A stretch of DNA of 64,000 bases from Epilithonimonas lactis (GTDB taxonomy: Bacteria > Bacteroidota > Bacteroidia > Flavobacteriales > Weeksellaceae): positions 186,001-250,000 of the forward strand of contig NZ_FOFI01000003.1 of the NCBI RefSeq assembly GCF_900110605.1, read 5' to 3'. How positions within the stretch are numbered: position 1 is the first letter of the stretch; each line of letters opens with the position of its first letter. Both the position numbers and the translations under genes were made by a program. Of this stretch, positions 53,693-61,813 are shown one piece after another. A model generated the notes under the pieces. It was not told the DNA's origin, did no database searches, and saw nothing but the letters and a program-made list of their open reading frames with translations.

Positions 53693-53708
53693 TCAAACAA
53701 ATGTTTGA
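53693..53708. promoter_or_regulatory. Second palindromic operator upstream of the RND operon
   Basis: TCAAACA-AA-TGTTTGA, identical to the core of the tolC operator at 45731-45746. It lies 175 bp upstream of the adaptor ATG. A half-site ATCTCAAAC lies further out at about 53770. Confidence 0.6.
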
Positions 53709-54020
53709 AACACTTTTGTCGATTTGATTTAAATGGTAAAGAAAAACAACTTTGGTTTGCTTCAAAAATGATCTCAAACGTGCATCACAAATTTGGTACT
53801 TTTAATTACAACAAAAATATGTTCTAATTTTCACAAGCAACTTACCTGAATTACAGACTGGATTACCAATTCTACTGATTAGTTTTTACTAAAAATAGAT
53901 TGCAAAGTAAGTGAATTGGTGGAGTCGAAATTTATTTTGATATTTGATACCATAAAGATTTATGATAACTTTGACATAGTAAGAAAAGTAATTTTCGTAA
54001 TTTGACTAAACAGAAAATCT
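53709..54020. other. AT-rich intergenic region, no gene seen
   Basis: The gap between the divergent adaptor gene and the 188-residue membrane protein gene holds a half-site ATCTCAAAC near 53770 and AT-rich DNA, with no ORF, RNA gene or terminator recognised. Confidence 0.35.
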
Positions 54021-54587
54021 ATGGCAGGAATGAATAAGAAAAATAAATATTTACCAATCTTCTACACGCTCAATTCCTTCTACCTTTCCTTCCTTTACTT
54101 CAGGTTATTCTGGACCTCTGATGGAGAGGAAACGCCGGAATTATTGATCTACAAGTATATGTTGTACTCGGTATTTTTGGTTTATCCGCTTTTTATTTTT
54201 TCCATTCTAATTTTCTCGAAAAGCTTCAAAGGCGGAATGTTTCTGAAATTTCTAATCTTTGGTCTGGTCTCTTTGGGTGCAATCGGCTACTTCTACACAT
54301 TTGATCTTTTCCAGCAAGAAGAATTGACCTGTGGCTATCTTGTGATGTTGATACAATGTCTGATCCAATCTCAAACGGTGAAAGATGAGGAAATGGTTGC
54401 CAGAGTTGCAGGCGTTTATGCGGGAAAATTGCTCTTGTGGTTTTTCATCCTTCTGTTGTCCATGCTCTACCTCATCAACTCAGATAAAGATATTTTGATG
54501 AATATGATGTTTGGCGGAATCTATTATCTATGCGTCGGGATCTTCGATTATTGGGTCAACCGTTCGACGTTTCTGACAGAGAAGTAA
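54021..54587 (+). CDS. Hypothetical multi-pass membrane protein (188 residues)
   Basis: Starts MAGMNKKNKYLPIFYTLNSF and has five or six hydrophobic segments (for example YLSFLYFRLFW, YMLYSVFLVYPLFIFSILIF, FLKFLIFGLVSLGAIGYF, LLLWFFILLLSMLYLI). No catalytic or transport signature is visible. It is one of few plus-strand genes here, divergent from the RND operon and convergent with the methyltransferase. An ATG three codons in (54030) is also possible. Family not recognised. Confidence 0.65.
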   Translation: MAGMNKKNKYLPIFYTLNSFYLSFLYFRLFWTSDGEETPELLIYKYMLYSVFLVYPLFIFSILIFSKSFKGGMFLKFLIFGLVSLGAIGYFYTFDLFQQEELTCGYLVMLIQCLIQSQTVKDEEMVARVAGVYAGKLLLWFFILLLSMLYLINSDKDILMNMMFGGIYYLCVGIFDYWVNRSTFLTEK

Positions 54588-54605
54588 TTAAAGTGAAAAC
54601 AGTGA

Positions 54606-55370
54606 CTATTTCCTTACGACAGGAAGAATCTCATTTTTGTTAAGACCAAATCTCTTGATCTCCGCGTCCGAGTATTTTTGAGAATAGAAATTAGCATCAG
54701 CTTCAAAACCAACACTTTTCAATCGATCGAAATAATCCATTCCATACCAACGCACGTGATCGTACTGCCCAAAGTGCTTTTGACGTTCCTTAGGATCTGT
54801 AATTGTGAAATCTTCGTAAGTTGTTTCGAGCGAATTTTTCATCGGAACTTGCACGATTCCCCAGCCTTTTGGTTTCATCACTCGGTAAAGTTCGGACATT
54901 GCTTTTCTATCATCAATAATATGTTCCAAAACGTGGTTGCAGATGATGACATCATAAGTATTATCTTCAAAAGGCAAATCCAAAATATCCGCTTTCACAT
55001 CCACAATTGGCGAGAAAAGATCGGCCGAAGTGTAATCCAGATTTTTCATTTTTTTGAATTTTCTCAAAAATTCCTGCTCTGGTGCAATGTGAAGAACCTT
55101 TAATTTCGCTGTAAAAAAATCAGTTTCGTTTTGAAGATAAAGCCACATTTGGCGGTGTCTTTCTAATGACAAAGTTCCTGGCGAAAGCGCATTCGCACGT
55201 TGTTTTCCGTAGCCGTACGGTAAAAATTTGCGGTAAGATTTACCATCGATCGGATCGGTGAAATTATCACCTTTGAAAAAGAGAACAATCAACGGACGCA
55301 AAAAAATGCTTAAGTTAATAAGCATTGGTCTTGGGATTTTGTTCAGTAAAAACTTGGTGAATTTTTTCAA
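54606..55370 (-). CDS. Class I SAM-dependent methyltransferase
   Basis: The 254-residue protein starts at TTG, 1 bp after the stop of the upstream oxidoreductase gene, so translation is probably coupled. SAM-binding positions are LKVLHIAPEQEFLRKF (motif I, atypical, without GxGxG), TSADLFSPIVDVKADI and the FEDNTYDVIICNHVLEHI motif of the Methyltransf_11 type. Substrate unknown. Confidence 0.75.
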   Translation of the reverse strand: MKKFTKFLLNKIPRPMLINLSIFLRPLIVLFFKGDNFTDPIDGKSYRKFLPYGYGKQRANALSPGTLSLERHRQMWLYLQNETDFFTAKLKVLHIAPEQEFLRKFKKMKNLDYTSADLFSPIVDVKADILDLPFEDNTYDVIICNHVLEHIIDDRKAMSELYRVMKPKGWGIVQVPMKNSLETTYEDFTITDPKERQKHFGQYDHVRWYGMDYFDRLKSVGFEADANFYSQKYSDAEIKRFGLNKNEILPVVRK

Positions 55371-55371
55371 T

Positions 55372-56034
55372 TTATTTTTTCGATAACGATTTAATATCAG
55401 CTACTTCCAGAATATTTTTATAATAGCCTTTTGTAACACTGTTCACCATTGCTCGTCCAACTTCATCGAGTGTACAAACGGATTTTGGTAAGATTAATTT
55501 GAAAATCGGAGTCAGCAGCAACAAGATCTTGAAAAATGGTTTGATATTTTTCTGTCCTTTTACAGGCTCCATAAAACCGGGACGAAAATTATAGACCGCT
55601 TTGAAAGGTAATTTCAACAAGTCATTTTCAGTTTTCCCTTTTACTCTAGCCCACATTATTTTTCCGTTTTCGGAACTGTCGGTGCTTTGTCCAGAAATAT
55701 AATTGAAAACCAGGTCTGGATTTTGCTTGGAAAGAAATTCGGCAACAGATAATGTCATGTCGTAAGTCACTTTCGTGTAATCTGCTTCGTTCATTCCAAC
55801 AGAACTTATACCAGCACAGAAAAAACACGCGTCAAAATCTTTTACCTTCTCAATTATTGAATTTAAATCAAAGAAATCTTTAATTAGAATCTCTTCCAAT
55901 TTTGGATCAGAAATCGAATAGGATTTTCTGTTGAGAATCAATACTTTTTCTACATCCGAATTTTGAAGACATTCCAAAAGAACACCTTCGCCAACCATTC
56001 CTGTAGATCCGGTAATTATAACTTTGATTCCCAT
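55372..56034 (-). CDS. NAD(P)-binding SDR-type oxidoreductase/epimerase-like protein
   Basis: The 220-residue Rossmann protein begins MGIKVIITGSTGMVGEGVL, a GxxGxxG-type dinucleotide loop, with FFCAGISSVGMNEADYTKVT, YISGQSTDSSENGKIMWARV and FRPGFMEPVKGQ as later positions. It resembles the short HTATIP2/NmrA-like group; the Tyr-x3-Lys catalytic pair is not clear. It sits 11 bp after map and 1 bp before the methyltransferase. Confidence 0.75.
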   Translation of the reverse strand: MGIKVIITGSTGMVGEGVLLECLQNSDVEKVLILNRKSYSISDPKLEEILIKDFFDLNSIIEKVKDFDACFFCAGISSVGMNEADYTKVTYDMTLSVAEFLSKQNPDLVFNYISGQSTDSSENGKIMWARVKGKTENDLLKLPFKAVYNFRPGFMEPVKGQKNIKPFFKILLLLTPIFKLILPKSVCTLDEVGRAMVNSVTKGYYKNILEVADIKSLSKK

Positions 56035-56045
56035 ATATTTTGAAA

Positions 56046-56855
56046 TTAAAAATCCAGCTGAAACGCTTTTTCCTCATCCGATTTAATTCCCAAAGCTTCG
56101 TAGATGTAATCGTAAGTGGAAAGCAAAACCGGTTTTCCGTTGATGATGCAAACGTCGTGTTCGAAATGTGCAGATGTTTTGTTGTCCAAAGTCGTCACTG
56201 TCCAACCGTCATTGTGAAACTTCACTTTCTCGGTTCCAAGATTGATCATGGGTTCGATAGCAAGTGCAATTCCGTCTTTAAGAACTTTTCCACTTCCAGG
56301 TTTTCCGTAGTTTGGAACCTGAGGATCTTCATGCATTTTTCTACCAACGCCGTGACCGACCAATTCACGGACCACGCCGTAGCCTTCTTTCTCACAATGT
56401 TTTTGGATCGCGTTGGAAATATCACCAACACGTTTTCCTCTCACACATTGTTCTATGCCTTTGTACAAAGATTCTTTCGCAACTTTTAACAATTTTTTGT
56501 CTTCAGCAGAAACTTCCCCGACTTCAAAAGTGTAAGCATGATCGCCCACAAATCCGTTCCAGAAAACGCCGCAATCTACAGACAAAATCGTCCCTTCTTT
56601 TACTGGTTCTGTGTTTGGAATGCCGTGAACAACTTGGTCATTCGGAGAAATGCAAAGCGAGGCAGGAAATCCGCCATAACCTAAAAATGCTGGTTCTGCA
56701 CCGTGATCTTTGATAAAATCGTAAGCTAATTTGTCAAGATGTAAAGTTGTAACGCCCGGCTTTATTTCCTTGGCCAACATTCCCAAAGTCTGGGAAACCA
56801 ATCTTGCACTTTGCTTCATCAACCGAAGCTCCTCTATTGTTTTGAGTTGAATCAT
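56046..56855 (-). CDS. map: Methionine aminopeptidase, type I
   Basis: The 269-residue enzyme removes the initiator methionine. The metal site is made by DCGVFWNGFVGDHAYTFEVG (two Asp), GHGVGRKMHEDPQVPNYG (His) and AIEPMINLGTEKV (Glu) with a final Glu/His in the C-terminal FEHDVCI strand; the substrate pocket includes VVHGIPN. Length is typical of the short bacterial form. It precedes the oxidoreductase gene by 11 bp. Confidence 0.95.
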   Translation of the reverse strand: MIQLKTIEELRLMKQSARLVSQTLGMLAKEIKPGVTTLHLDKLAYDFIKDHGAEPAFLGYGGFPASLCISPNDQVVHGIPNTEPVKEGTILSVDCGVFWNGFVGDHAYTFEVGEVSAEDKKLLKVAKESLYKGIEQCVRGKRVGDISNAIQKHCEKEGYGVVRELVGHGVGRKMHEDPQVPNYGKPGSGKVLKDGIALAIEPMINLGTEKVKFHNDGWTVTTLDNKTSAHFEHDVCIINGKPVLLSTYDYIYEALGIKSDEEKAFQLDF

Positions 56856-56942
56856 TGTTCTTTAATATACCAATGTATGAATGTAATAGTGTAACAATTT
56901 TCCATTGGTAGATTGTTACATTATTAAATTGTTAGATTTATT

Positions 56943-57377
56943 TTACCAAAAAAGACCTTTCTTCTTTTCTTTTTTCATTTTTGAGTAAGCAAAGACTTCG
57001 CCTCCAGCTACTTGAAACTCAATTTTCTCATTGATGATCTGGTAGATCTCGCCCCAACCTGGGAATCCGCCAAGATTTCTATCGTCTATGAAAAGGTCGG
57101 CGTCCAATTTTCTGGATTGTGTTTCGTGGTCGAAAACTTCACCTTCGAAACTTGAGTTCACTGCGTAAAATTCCAAGCCGTTCTTTCTGCAGAATTCTAC
57201 AGCATCTTCTAAAGATTTACCGTGTCTGTACGTCCAAAGAATCAGTCTATAACCTTCACCTTGAAGTTTTTTCAGGGTTTCGAATGCAAAGGTTTTTGTT
57301 TTGCCAATTCCCGGATAAGCGTCGTCCACTATGGTTCCGTCAAAATCGATTGCTAATTTTTTATTACTTTTTATCAT
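56943..57377 (-). CDS. HAD-like hydrolase, BT0820 type
   Basis: The 144-residue protein has the HAD motif I LAIDFDGTIVDDAYPGIG, motif II LILWTYR, and the acidic DADLFIDDRNLGG segment. This matches the small Bacteroidota HAD family represented by BT_0820. Substrate unknown. A TATATTTG box lies at 57404-57411, about 27 bp upstream. Confidence 0.82.
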   Translation of the reverse strand: MIKSNKKLAIDFDGTIVDDAYPGIGKTKTFAFETLKKLQGEGYRLILWTYRHGKSLEDAVEFCRKNGLEFYAVNSSFEGEVFDHETQSRKLDADLFIDDRNLGGFPGWGEIYQIINEKIEFQVAGGEVFAYSKMKKEKKKGLFW

Positions 57378-57403
57378 CGTTATTATTAAAAAAAATAAGT
57401 CTG

Positions 57404-57411
57404 CAAATATA
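57404..57411 (-). promoter_or_regulatory. Candidate -7 box of the HAD gene (TATATTTG)
   Basis: Full TAnnTTTG match 27 bp upstream of the ATG at 57377; no TTG seen at -33. Confidence 0.45.
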
Positions 57412-57505
57412 CGAATTATATAAATTCCTTTTGAAGATAGAAACTAAGATATTAAACCAAACAAAATACATCGATTGTAATCTTAGTATTATTGCTCATC
57501 ATTCA

Positions 57506-57531
57506 TGAAAAATGCGCTGAGACAGCGCATT
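57506..57531 (-). terminator. Terminator after the acyl-ACP desaturase
   Basis: AATGCGCTG (57511-57519) pairs with CAGCGCATT (57523-57531) around a 3-base loop; the minus strand continues TTTTTCATG. It lies 6 bp after the desaturase stop. Confidence 0.75.
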
Positions 57532-57536
57532 CTATT

Positions 57537-58514
57537 TTAACTTTTCACCCATTTGAAACTGTAAGGCAGTTCCGGTGTTTTGATCCTGTCTGAGATCCTT
57601 TGCAATCTGTCTGGCAGTTTCATCAGATAATCTCTCGCTCTTTCTGCTTGGTCATTCAGGTTTTTCATTTGGTCGATTTTCCATTCATCCAAAAGATCAG
57701 ATAGAATATTGATATAATCTTGCGCTGTGTAAACCATAGCTCTCTGAGCAGCATCGGAAAAATGTTCCCAAAGTTCGCCGGCTTTTTGACCAGATTCCCT
57801 GAGCAGATGTGCTGGCATCACGATTTTCCTTTTCATCATATCTTCGAAGGCGAGCATCATTCCGCTGGCGTCCATCTCGAAAATCCTTGATGAGAAATCC
57901 TTGTAAGCCTTGGCGTGTCTAGCTTCATCTGCTGCGATGACGCCACACATTTGTGCTAATTTTTTATTTCCGGACTGCTTTGCCAAAGTCCCTACTCTTC
58001 TGTGCGAAATATTGGTTGCGGTTTCCTGAAAACTGGTGTAAACGAAATTTTTATAAGGGTCTGAACTGGTTCCGATGTCGAAACCATCGCTGATGAGATG
58101 TTGTGTTGTGATCTCCATCTCGCGCATATTCACGCGACCGCAGAGGTAAAGATATTTTCCGAGAAGGTCGCCGTGACGGTTTTCTTCTGCGGTCCAGGCT
58201 CTGATCCATTTGGTCCAGCCTGTATTTTTTTCTTGATTTACGCCATCGAGGTTCATCAACCAAGATTCATAAGTTGGTAATGCTTCTTCTGTGATGCAAT
58301 CGCCTATCAATGTTACGAAAAGATCATAAGGCATTTCTCTGGCAAACGTTTGCAGTTCCTCGATTTCATCTTTGAAATTATCGCTGGAACTGTCCGGAAG
58401 GAAATCCGAAGGTTGCCATATTTTCTCGATCGGTGTAAGATATGACGCGATGAACTCGTCCATATTCTTTTCCATCGATCTCATTACCTCTATCTGTAAC
58501 TCTTTTTCGTGCAT
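57537..58514 (-). CDS. Acyl-ACP desaturase
   Basis: The 325-residue protein has the di-iron motifs EENRHG and DEARHA with the surrounding helices (TAEENRHGDLLGKYLYLCGR, IAADEARHAKAYKDF) of soluble acyl-ACP desaturases, which introduce a double bond into a saturated acyl chain. Length and motif spacing are normal for the bacterial members. A TATATTTG box at 58540-58547 probably starts its transcription. Confidence 0.9.
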   Translation of the reverse strand: MHEKELQIEVMRSMEKNMDEFIASYLTPIEKIWQPSDFLPDSSSDNFKDEIEELQTFAREMPYDLFVTLIGDCITEEALPTYESWLMNLDGVNQEKNTGWTKWIRAWTAEENRHGDLLGKYLYLCGRVNMREMEITTQHLISDGFDIGTSSDPYKNFVYTSFQETATNISHRRVGTLAKQSGNKKLAQMCGVIAADEARHAKAYKDFSSRIFEMDASGMMLAFEDMMKRKIVMPAHLLRESGQKAGELWEHFSDAAQRAMVYTAQDYINILSDLLDEWKIDQMKNLNDQAERARDYLMKLPDRLQRISDRIKTPELPYSFKWVKS

Positions 58515-58539
58515 TAAATTGAATCTTATTTTATGGTTT

Positions 58540-58547
58540 CAAATATA
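58540..58547 (-). promoter_or_regulatory. Candidate -7 box of the desaturase gene (TATATTTG)
   Basis: Full TAnnTTTG match 26 bp before the ATG at 58514; no clear -33 TTG. Confidence 0.45.
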
Positions 58548-58670
58548 GCAAAATCATACCAATGCCTATTGATCTACCGAAGTTTGTGATACTTTAAGAA
58601 ATTAATTAGAAGGTGAAAATAACTTTAAATTTATAAATAATTTTAAAAAATTACAACTAATAATATAAAT

Positions 58671-58696
58671 AAAAACCAGCAAAAATGCTGGTTTTT
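58671..58696 (-). terminator. Terminator after the type IX secreted protein gene
   Basis: AAAAACCAGC (58671-58680) and GCTGGTTTTT (58687-58696) pair perfectly around 6 bases; the minus strand continues TTTTTATTT. It lies 25 bp after the stop. Confidence 0.85.
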
Positions 58697-58720
58697 ATTA
58701 AAAGATTATGTGTAAACAAA

Positions 58721-60088
58721 TTATTGTTTTATAATCTTTACGGACTCTGTTTTACCGTTTTTAAGCATCACTTTACCAATATAATTACCTGAAGTAAGAT
58801 TTGATACATTAATTTTATTGTTACTAACCGTAGCATCTTTCACTAGCTGCCCTGCGGTGTTGTAAATCAGAATTCTTTCTGCTTCTTGGTTGGAAACGAT
58901 TGTCATTTCATTCTTCACAGGATTTGGATAGAAACTGAAATTGTTTTTATTGAAATCATTTACTGCCAAGCTAGATTTGGAATATCCAATCGCCTGAAAA
59001 ACATAATTATATCCATCATTGATCTCCCAAGATTCTCCGTCGTCATAAGAAGTGTAAGAATATCCGCCGATGCCATCTTGAGACGTGGCTTCCCACTGCA
59101 GATAATCCGTGAAAGGAACCTGCTTTGCCTTAACCTCAACAAAATATTTTCCTTGGGTCAATTCCACAGCCTGAGGCAATTCGAAATCCAGATCCACAGC
59201 AACCACTTCCAATGGATATCCTGGAACTGGCCAATAACCGAAATAATTCTCAGTCTTCGGACCAATATTATCAAAAGAAAACAAAATTTCTCCTGGCGCA
59301 TCCTCTACAGAAGAACGGATGTTAATTGTCGCATTCTCAATATTTCCTAATTGTAATGTTGAAATTTTAAAGTTTGTAAGCGTAAACTTTGTATTGTCGG
59401 GAACAATGATATCATCTGCCAGTGATCTTCCCGGCATGCTGGCTCCGACTTCATGCGCTTCGGAAACATTGCCTTGACTGATTGCTGTGCCATAATCGGG
59501 TTGAGTTTCGCCAGTGGAAGTACAAATACCTGAAACCTGGAAAACATGATCATAATAAGAATAACCGCCAAACCAATCGTCGGAATCAAATTTCGAATAG
59601 CCAAATCTGCCTAACTTGGTAGTTTCCTGATTATTGATTTCCCAGCTTGCAGAAGTAGCATCTCCAGGCTTCGCTTTTACGGACAGGTAATATTTTCCTT
59701 TCGGCAGATCGAATGTTGAAGGAAGATTCACACTGATCTCATACGCTGAATTATTTTCCAATGTATATTTGAAAGTTTGAGAAGCGGGAACCACATTTTC
59801 AAATGACTTGATGAGATCTCCGGGCCTGCCAGCATTGTCTTTATAAAAATAAAGATTGACATAAGTGAGATCGGCCGAACCTTTCAGCGCATTAAACTTC
59901 ACATTATTCACAGTGAGGATCTTCCCAAACTCCACATCAAAATCTGAAGCAGATGTATATTCGTAGTTTCCGCCTGTGGTAATATTTTCGCCATTTCCAG
60001 TAGTGTCAGATGAAACACCATAAACGCAGTTTTGAGAAAATGACATCACACCGGACAGCATCATCAAAAAAATCAAATTTTTCTTCAT
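58721..60088 (-). CDS. Secreted protein with type IX sorting domain and two tandem modules
   Basis: The 455-residue protein has a signal peptide (MKKNLIFLMMLSGVMSFSQ), two similar modules of about 155 residues (YVNLYFYKDNAGRPGDLIKS with GKYYLSVKAKPGDATSASWE; INIRSSVEDAPGEILFSFDN with GKYFVEVKAKQVPFTDYLQW), and a C-terminal type A sorting domain (NFSFYPNPVKNEMTIVSNQE, then NLTSGNYIGKVMLKNGKTES, ending in KIIKQ) that sends it through the type IX system to the surface. Module function is unknown. Confidence 0.85.
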   Translation of the reverse strand: MKKNLIFLMMLSGVMSFSQNCVYGVSSDTTGNGENITTGGNYEYTSASDFDVEFGKILTVNNVKFNALKGSADLTYVNLYFYKDNAGRPGDLIKSFENVVPASQTFKYTLENNSAYEISVNLPSTFDLPKGKYYLSVKAKPGDATSASWEINNQETTKLGRFGYSKFDSDDWFGGYSYYDHVFQVSGICTSTGETQPDYGTAISQGNVSEAHEVGASMPGRSLADDIIVPDNTKFTLTNFKISTLQLGNIENATINIRSSVEDAPGEILFSFDNIGPKTENYFGYWPVPGYPLEVVAVDLDFELPQAVELTQGKYFVEVKAKQVPFTDYLQWEATSQDGIGGYSYTSYDDGESWEINDGYNYVFQAIGYSKSSLAVNDFNKNNFSFYPNPVKNEMTIVSNQEAERILIYNTAGQLVKDATVSNNKINVSNLTSGNYIGKVMLKNGKTESVKIIKQ

Positions 60089-60236
60089 AAAACAGATATT
60101 ATAATTATTAGATGCTAAACTAGTTTACATTATCATCAAATCCAACGACAAGGCTTTCAAAATCCTTGATTTTTAAAGTGGAAATTAACTTTAAATAACT
60201 GATTTAATATTACTTAAAATTTAAAAACTCAATTTA

Positions 60237-61703
60237 TCAAGTTTGAGATTTCGAAGCTTCACGGATGAAGACGGAAGGTGAGATCCCGGTGATATTTCTA
60301 AAAACGGTCGCAAAAGAACTGTGCGAAGCGAAGCCACATTCCTCCGCGAGATAACTTATTTTATAATTTTGATACTCCTTATGATTATAAATTTTTTGAC
60401 AGATGTAAGCGATTCTCAACTCATTAATGTAAGTATTGAAATTCTTGCCTTTGTATTTATTGATGACTTCGGAAAGATAACTCGTATTGGTTTTCAGCTG
60501 TAGGGCAAGACTTGAGATCGTGAGTTTTGGATTGGTAAATTTTTCTGATTCCTCAAATTTCTTGAGTTTGTCCAACAGGTCCTGTTCTACCGAATTAGGA
60601 ATCTGGAGCGTTACTTCTTTGGGTGTCTTCTCCAGAGATTCTGGCAACCTGCTTTTTTCCGCGTTATCAGATTCTAATTTACTAATGATATTCTCAAAAA
60701 CCTTCCTTTCCTTTTTTCTGCGATATAGCAAATAAATAATCGCTCCAGCCAGAAACAAACCAAAGATAATTGCTATGACAACGACGCTCTTTTTAGAACT
60801 ATCTGCGTACGAAATAGCTTCCTTGTAATCTTTCTGCTCTGCATCGATGGCAGAAGAGATTGCCTGCATTTCTTTTTCCTTGGTTGACTTGTCCAGCTTA
60901 ATATATGCCTCATTGTAGAAAGAATATTGAGATTGGTCTTCCAAAAATTTGTAATTCTGCGAAAGATTATAGTAAATATCAGAAAGAAGACGCTTGTCCA
61001 GATTATTTTTATGTTCCAAGACAACCTTCAAAGTATCAATTGCCCTTTGATATTCTTTCCTGCCAGAGTAAACCTGAGACAACGAATTATATATAAAATG
61101 GTCAAGCTCTTTGTTATAATTATTTTTAATAGCCAAAGCCTTTTTCAGATAGATCTCTGCAGAATCATTTTTCAGATAATGATAGGAGTTTCCGATATTG
61201 TACAAAGAGCGTCTGTGGTTGTAAACAGCCTGATCATCTGGATTTTTCACCAACTCAATTTCGTGTAGAGATTTTTTGTAATATTCGTTAGCTTTTTGAT
61301 AGTTTTCTTCGTCAAAATCGATATTTCCGATTTCCAGATAAGAGAGTGTTTTCAGAGATCTTTTCTTATCACTTTCTGGCAGTTTATTAATTTGTTTGAT
61401 GGCATTGTCCAGATAGAATTTGGCTTTATCATTTAAATTGAGTTGCACATATTGGTGAGCGATGGATCCATTCATCCTTGCAATCAGTTCATAATCGTCG
61501 GTTTTCTCTGCATATTCTTTGGCTTTGAAAAGCAGTTCGGTCGATTTTTTCAGGTCATTATTTTTGAAATAGGAAACCGCCGAAGAAGCCAATTCCTCAC
61601 TTTTCTTTTTATTGTAAGCATCATCATTGGACAAAATATTTTGGCCGGATGCTAGACTTACCATCAAAAAACAACAGAAAAAAAATTTGTTGAACATCTT
61701 CAT
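60237..61703 (-). CDS. Membrane-anchored TPR protein with C-terminal AraC HTH
   Basis: The 488-residue protein has a signal peptide (MKMFNKFFFCCFLMVSLASG), TPR-like repeats to about residue 290 (DYELIARMNGSIAHQYVQLN, YQKANEYYKKSLHEIELVKN), a membrane segment at about 308-328 (VVVIAIIFGLFLAGAIIYLL), a linker, and an AraC-type HTH (KISYLAEECGFASHSSFATV, ITGISPSVFIREASKSQ). It has the same logic as the gene at 639, periplasmic TPRs with a cytoplasmic DNA-binding end, but an AraC instead of a LuxR end. Target unknown. Confidence 0.82.
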   Translation of the reverse strand: MKMFNKFFFCCFLMVSLASGQNILSNDDAYNKKKSEELASSAVSYFKNNDLKKSTELLFKAKEYAEKTDDYELIARMNGSIAHQYVQLNLNDKAKFYLDNAIKQINKLPESDKKRSLKTLSYLEIGNIDFDEENYQKANEYYKKSLHEIELVKNPDDQAVYNHRRSLYNIGNSYHYLKNDSAEIYLKKALAIKNNYNKELDHFIYNSLSQVYSGRKEYQRAIDTLKVVLEHKNNLDKRLLSDIYYNLSQNYKFLEDQSQYSFYNEAYIKLDKSTKEKEMQAISSAIDAEQKDYKEAISYADSSKKSVVVIAIIFGLFLAGAIIYLLYRRKKERKVFENIISKLESDNAEKSRLPESLEKTPKEVTLQIPNSVEQDLLDKLKKFEESEKFTNPKLTISSLALQLKTNTSYLSEVINKYKGKNFNTYINELRIAYICQKIYNHKEYQNYKISYLAEECGFASHSSFATVFRNITGISPSVFIREASKSQT

Positions 61704-61735
61704 TTTATGAATTGACGAAACTAATTTACATCAAA

Positions 61736-61760
61736 AAAGCCGGCTGTAAAAACCGACTTT
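61736..61760 (-). terminator. Terminator after gpmI
   Basis: AAAGCCGG (61736-61743) pairs with CCGACTTT (61753-61760), including one G-T pair; the minus strand continues TTTTTTG. It lies between gpmI and the TPR-AraC gene. Confidence 0.7.
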
Positions 61761-61813
61761 CTATTTTAAATTTTCTTTGCCAACCCTACCGCGAGGAAAA
61801 GTTATATTTTATT

